A program made the position numbers and the translations under genes. The notes beneath the pieces were generated by a model. The model saw only the letters and a program-made list of their open reading frames with translations. It searched no databases and was not told the DNA's origin. From an uncultured Bacillus sp. (lineage in GTDB: Bacteria; Bacillota; Bacilli; Bacillales; Cytobacillaceae), in the NCBI GenBank assembly GCA_937902115.1, contig CALGSR010000314.1, positions 1-6,270 of the forward strand: a DNA stretch of 6,270 bases, given 5' to 3'. Positions 5,514-6,270 of the stretch are shown here, piece by piece. Numbering within the stretch: position 1 is the stretch's first letter; every line of letters begins with the position of its first letter.

Positions 5514-5536
5514 GACGGTTCGCTTCAAGCTTTTTT
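5489..5536. terminator. Bidirectional terminator between convergent genes
   Basis: A perfect 15-bp stem (5489-5503 with 5522-5536, core GCTTGAAGC) is extended by AACC/GGTT after one mismatch around an 8-base loop. It has T6 on + and a T7 run on -, so it can stop transcription both ways. The left arm and loop encode the end of the 205-residue protein, and it lies 15 bases past the stop of the right-hand MFS gene. Confidence 0.9.
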
Positions 5537-5551
5537 ATTACTAAGTATTGC

Positions 5552-6270
5552 TTAATTCAAAGCACTAGCTTTTTGCGCCTTTTTCTCCATATCAGCTTCA
5601 CTTGACTCAGCTTGATTAAGAATTGCCGAAGCAGAGTATTTATCCGCGATTAAAGAAATAGCGATTGCTGCAACCAGTCCTGCAACAGCAAAAACCATGA
5701 AGTTCACGAAATTAGGCAATGCCATTGTTAAAAGGAAGCCGCCTAAAATCGGTCCAAGCATCCCTCCTAAACGACCTACACCAGAAGCAATTCCAATTCC
5801 TGTGGATCTCATTTCTGATGGATAGTAAGAAGTTACATAGGCTTGAATAAGAACCTGCGCACCCGTTGACGCAGCACCTGCAATAGCTACTAACACGAAA
5901 ATCAAAGCAGGACTTCCGCCGAAACCTAGTAATGATAAAGCAATTGTACCGGCAATATATGTCGGAATAAGAACGCGTTTTGAACCATATTTCTCACAAA
6001 GATTGCTTAGAACAAGAATCCCAACAACCGCTCCGCCTTGAAGAGCAATAAGGAAAGTTAAACTTGAGTTCAGACCATAACCAGCTGCAATCATTAACTT
6101 AGGAAGCCATGTGTTTAATCCATATACCATTAATAAAGCACAGAAGAAAGCCAACCAGAATGCCACAGTACTTAACGCACGATTTTCTTTAAACAAACCG
6201 ACAACAGGAACTTTTGAAACAATTACTTTGTCTTCCACAATCTCAGTGGTTTCCTGAAAAGTTAAAGCAG
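5552..6270 (-). CDS. MFS permease, aromatic acid:H+ symporter type, C-terminal part (5' truncated by window edge)
   Basis: This is the C-terminal 238 residues of a proton-coupled permease. The frame stays open to the right edge, so the GTG at 6238 is not the start; the full protein should be about 430-450 residues. What remains covers the central loop and spans 7-12. The pattern LFKENRALSTVAFWLAFFCALLMVYG, then LNTWLPKLM, then LCEKYGSKRVL (loop 8-9), then the segment ending TSYYPSEMRSTGIGIASGVG followed by RLGGMLGPILGGFL, closely follows the aromatic acid:H+ symporter (AAHS) family that includes 4-hydroxybenzoate and related benzoate transporters. The family match is strong from memory of its conserved blocks; the substrate is inferred only. 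A polar, Ala/Glu/Lys-rich tail of about 30 residues ends the protein. It is convergent with the 205-residue gene and uses the bidirectional terminator at 5489-5536. Confidence 0.9.
   Translation of the reverse strand, partial: ALTFQETTEIVEDKVIVSKVPVVGLFKENRALSTVAFWLAFFCALLMVYGLNTWLPKLMIAAGYGLNSSLTFLIALQGGAVVGILVLSNLCEKYGSKRVLIPTYIAGTIALSLLGFGGSPALIFVLVAIAGAASTGAQVLIQAYVTSYYPSEMRSTGIGIASGVGRLGGMLGPILGGFLLTMALPNFVNFMVFAVAGLVAAIAISLIADKYSASAILNQAESSEADMEKKAQKASALN

Overview
The window looks like a chromosomal segment of a low-GC Gram-positive bacterium of the Bacillus type. The DNA is AT-rich, several genes have GGAGG-like ribosome binding sites with TTG or ATG starts, the terminators are compact hairpins followed by T-runs, and the proteins are most like Bacillaceae products. 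This placement is inferred from style; there is no marker gene. No tRNA, rRNA, CRISPR array, transposase or phage gene is visible.

Layout from left to right. (1) The C-terminal half of a major facilitator (MFS) permease on the + strand, cut by the left edge. (2) A 443-residue polytopic membrane protein on + with a TTG start. (3) A convergent EamA/DMT-type exporter on -, which shares a strong hairpin terminator with gene 2. (4) A mostly intergenic stretch of about 1.2 kb (2933-4150) holding two short minus-strand genes. Their products are paralogous at the N-terminus (MSFA.F..I.EIC.GM), their ribosome-binding regions match, and each is followed by a stem-loop. (5) A nitroreductase-family flavoprotein on -. 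(6) A divergent 205-residue six-span membrane protein on +. (7) The C-terminal part of an aromatic acid:H+ symporter-type MFS permease on -, cut by the right edge and convergent with gene 6 over a perfect 15-bp bidirectional terminator.

Most genes are transport or membrane genes and appear to be single transcription units separated by terminators, so no operon or pathway can be claimed. The nitroreductase and the aromatic-acid permease could both act on aromatic compounds, but they are separated by another gene and no ring-cleavage enzyme is present.

The least ordinary part is the pair of small paralogous genes at 3240-3431 and 3654-3935. Alignment suggests that the second has lost its ancestral stop codon and now reads through a terminator-like hairpin into a 28-residue tail. 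Each is also overlapped or closely preceded by a short upstream reading frame. Several stem-loops in the window share a GAACCATC/GGACCGTC-like core and may belong to a REP-like family.
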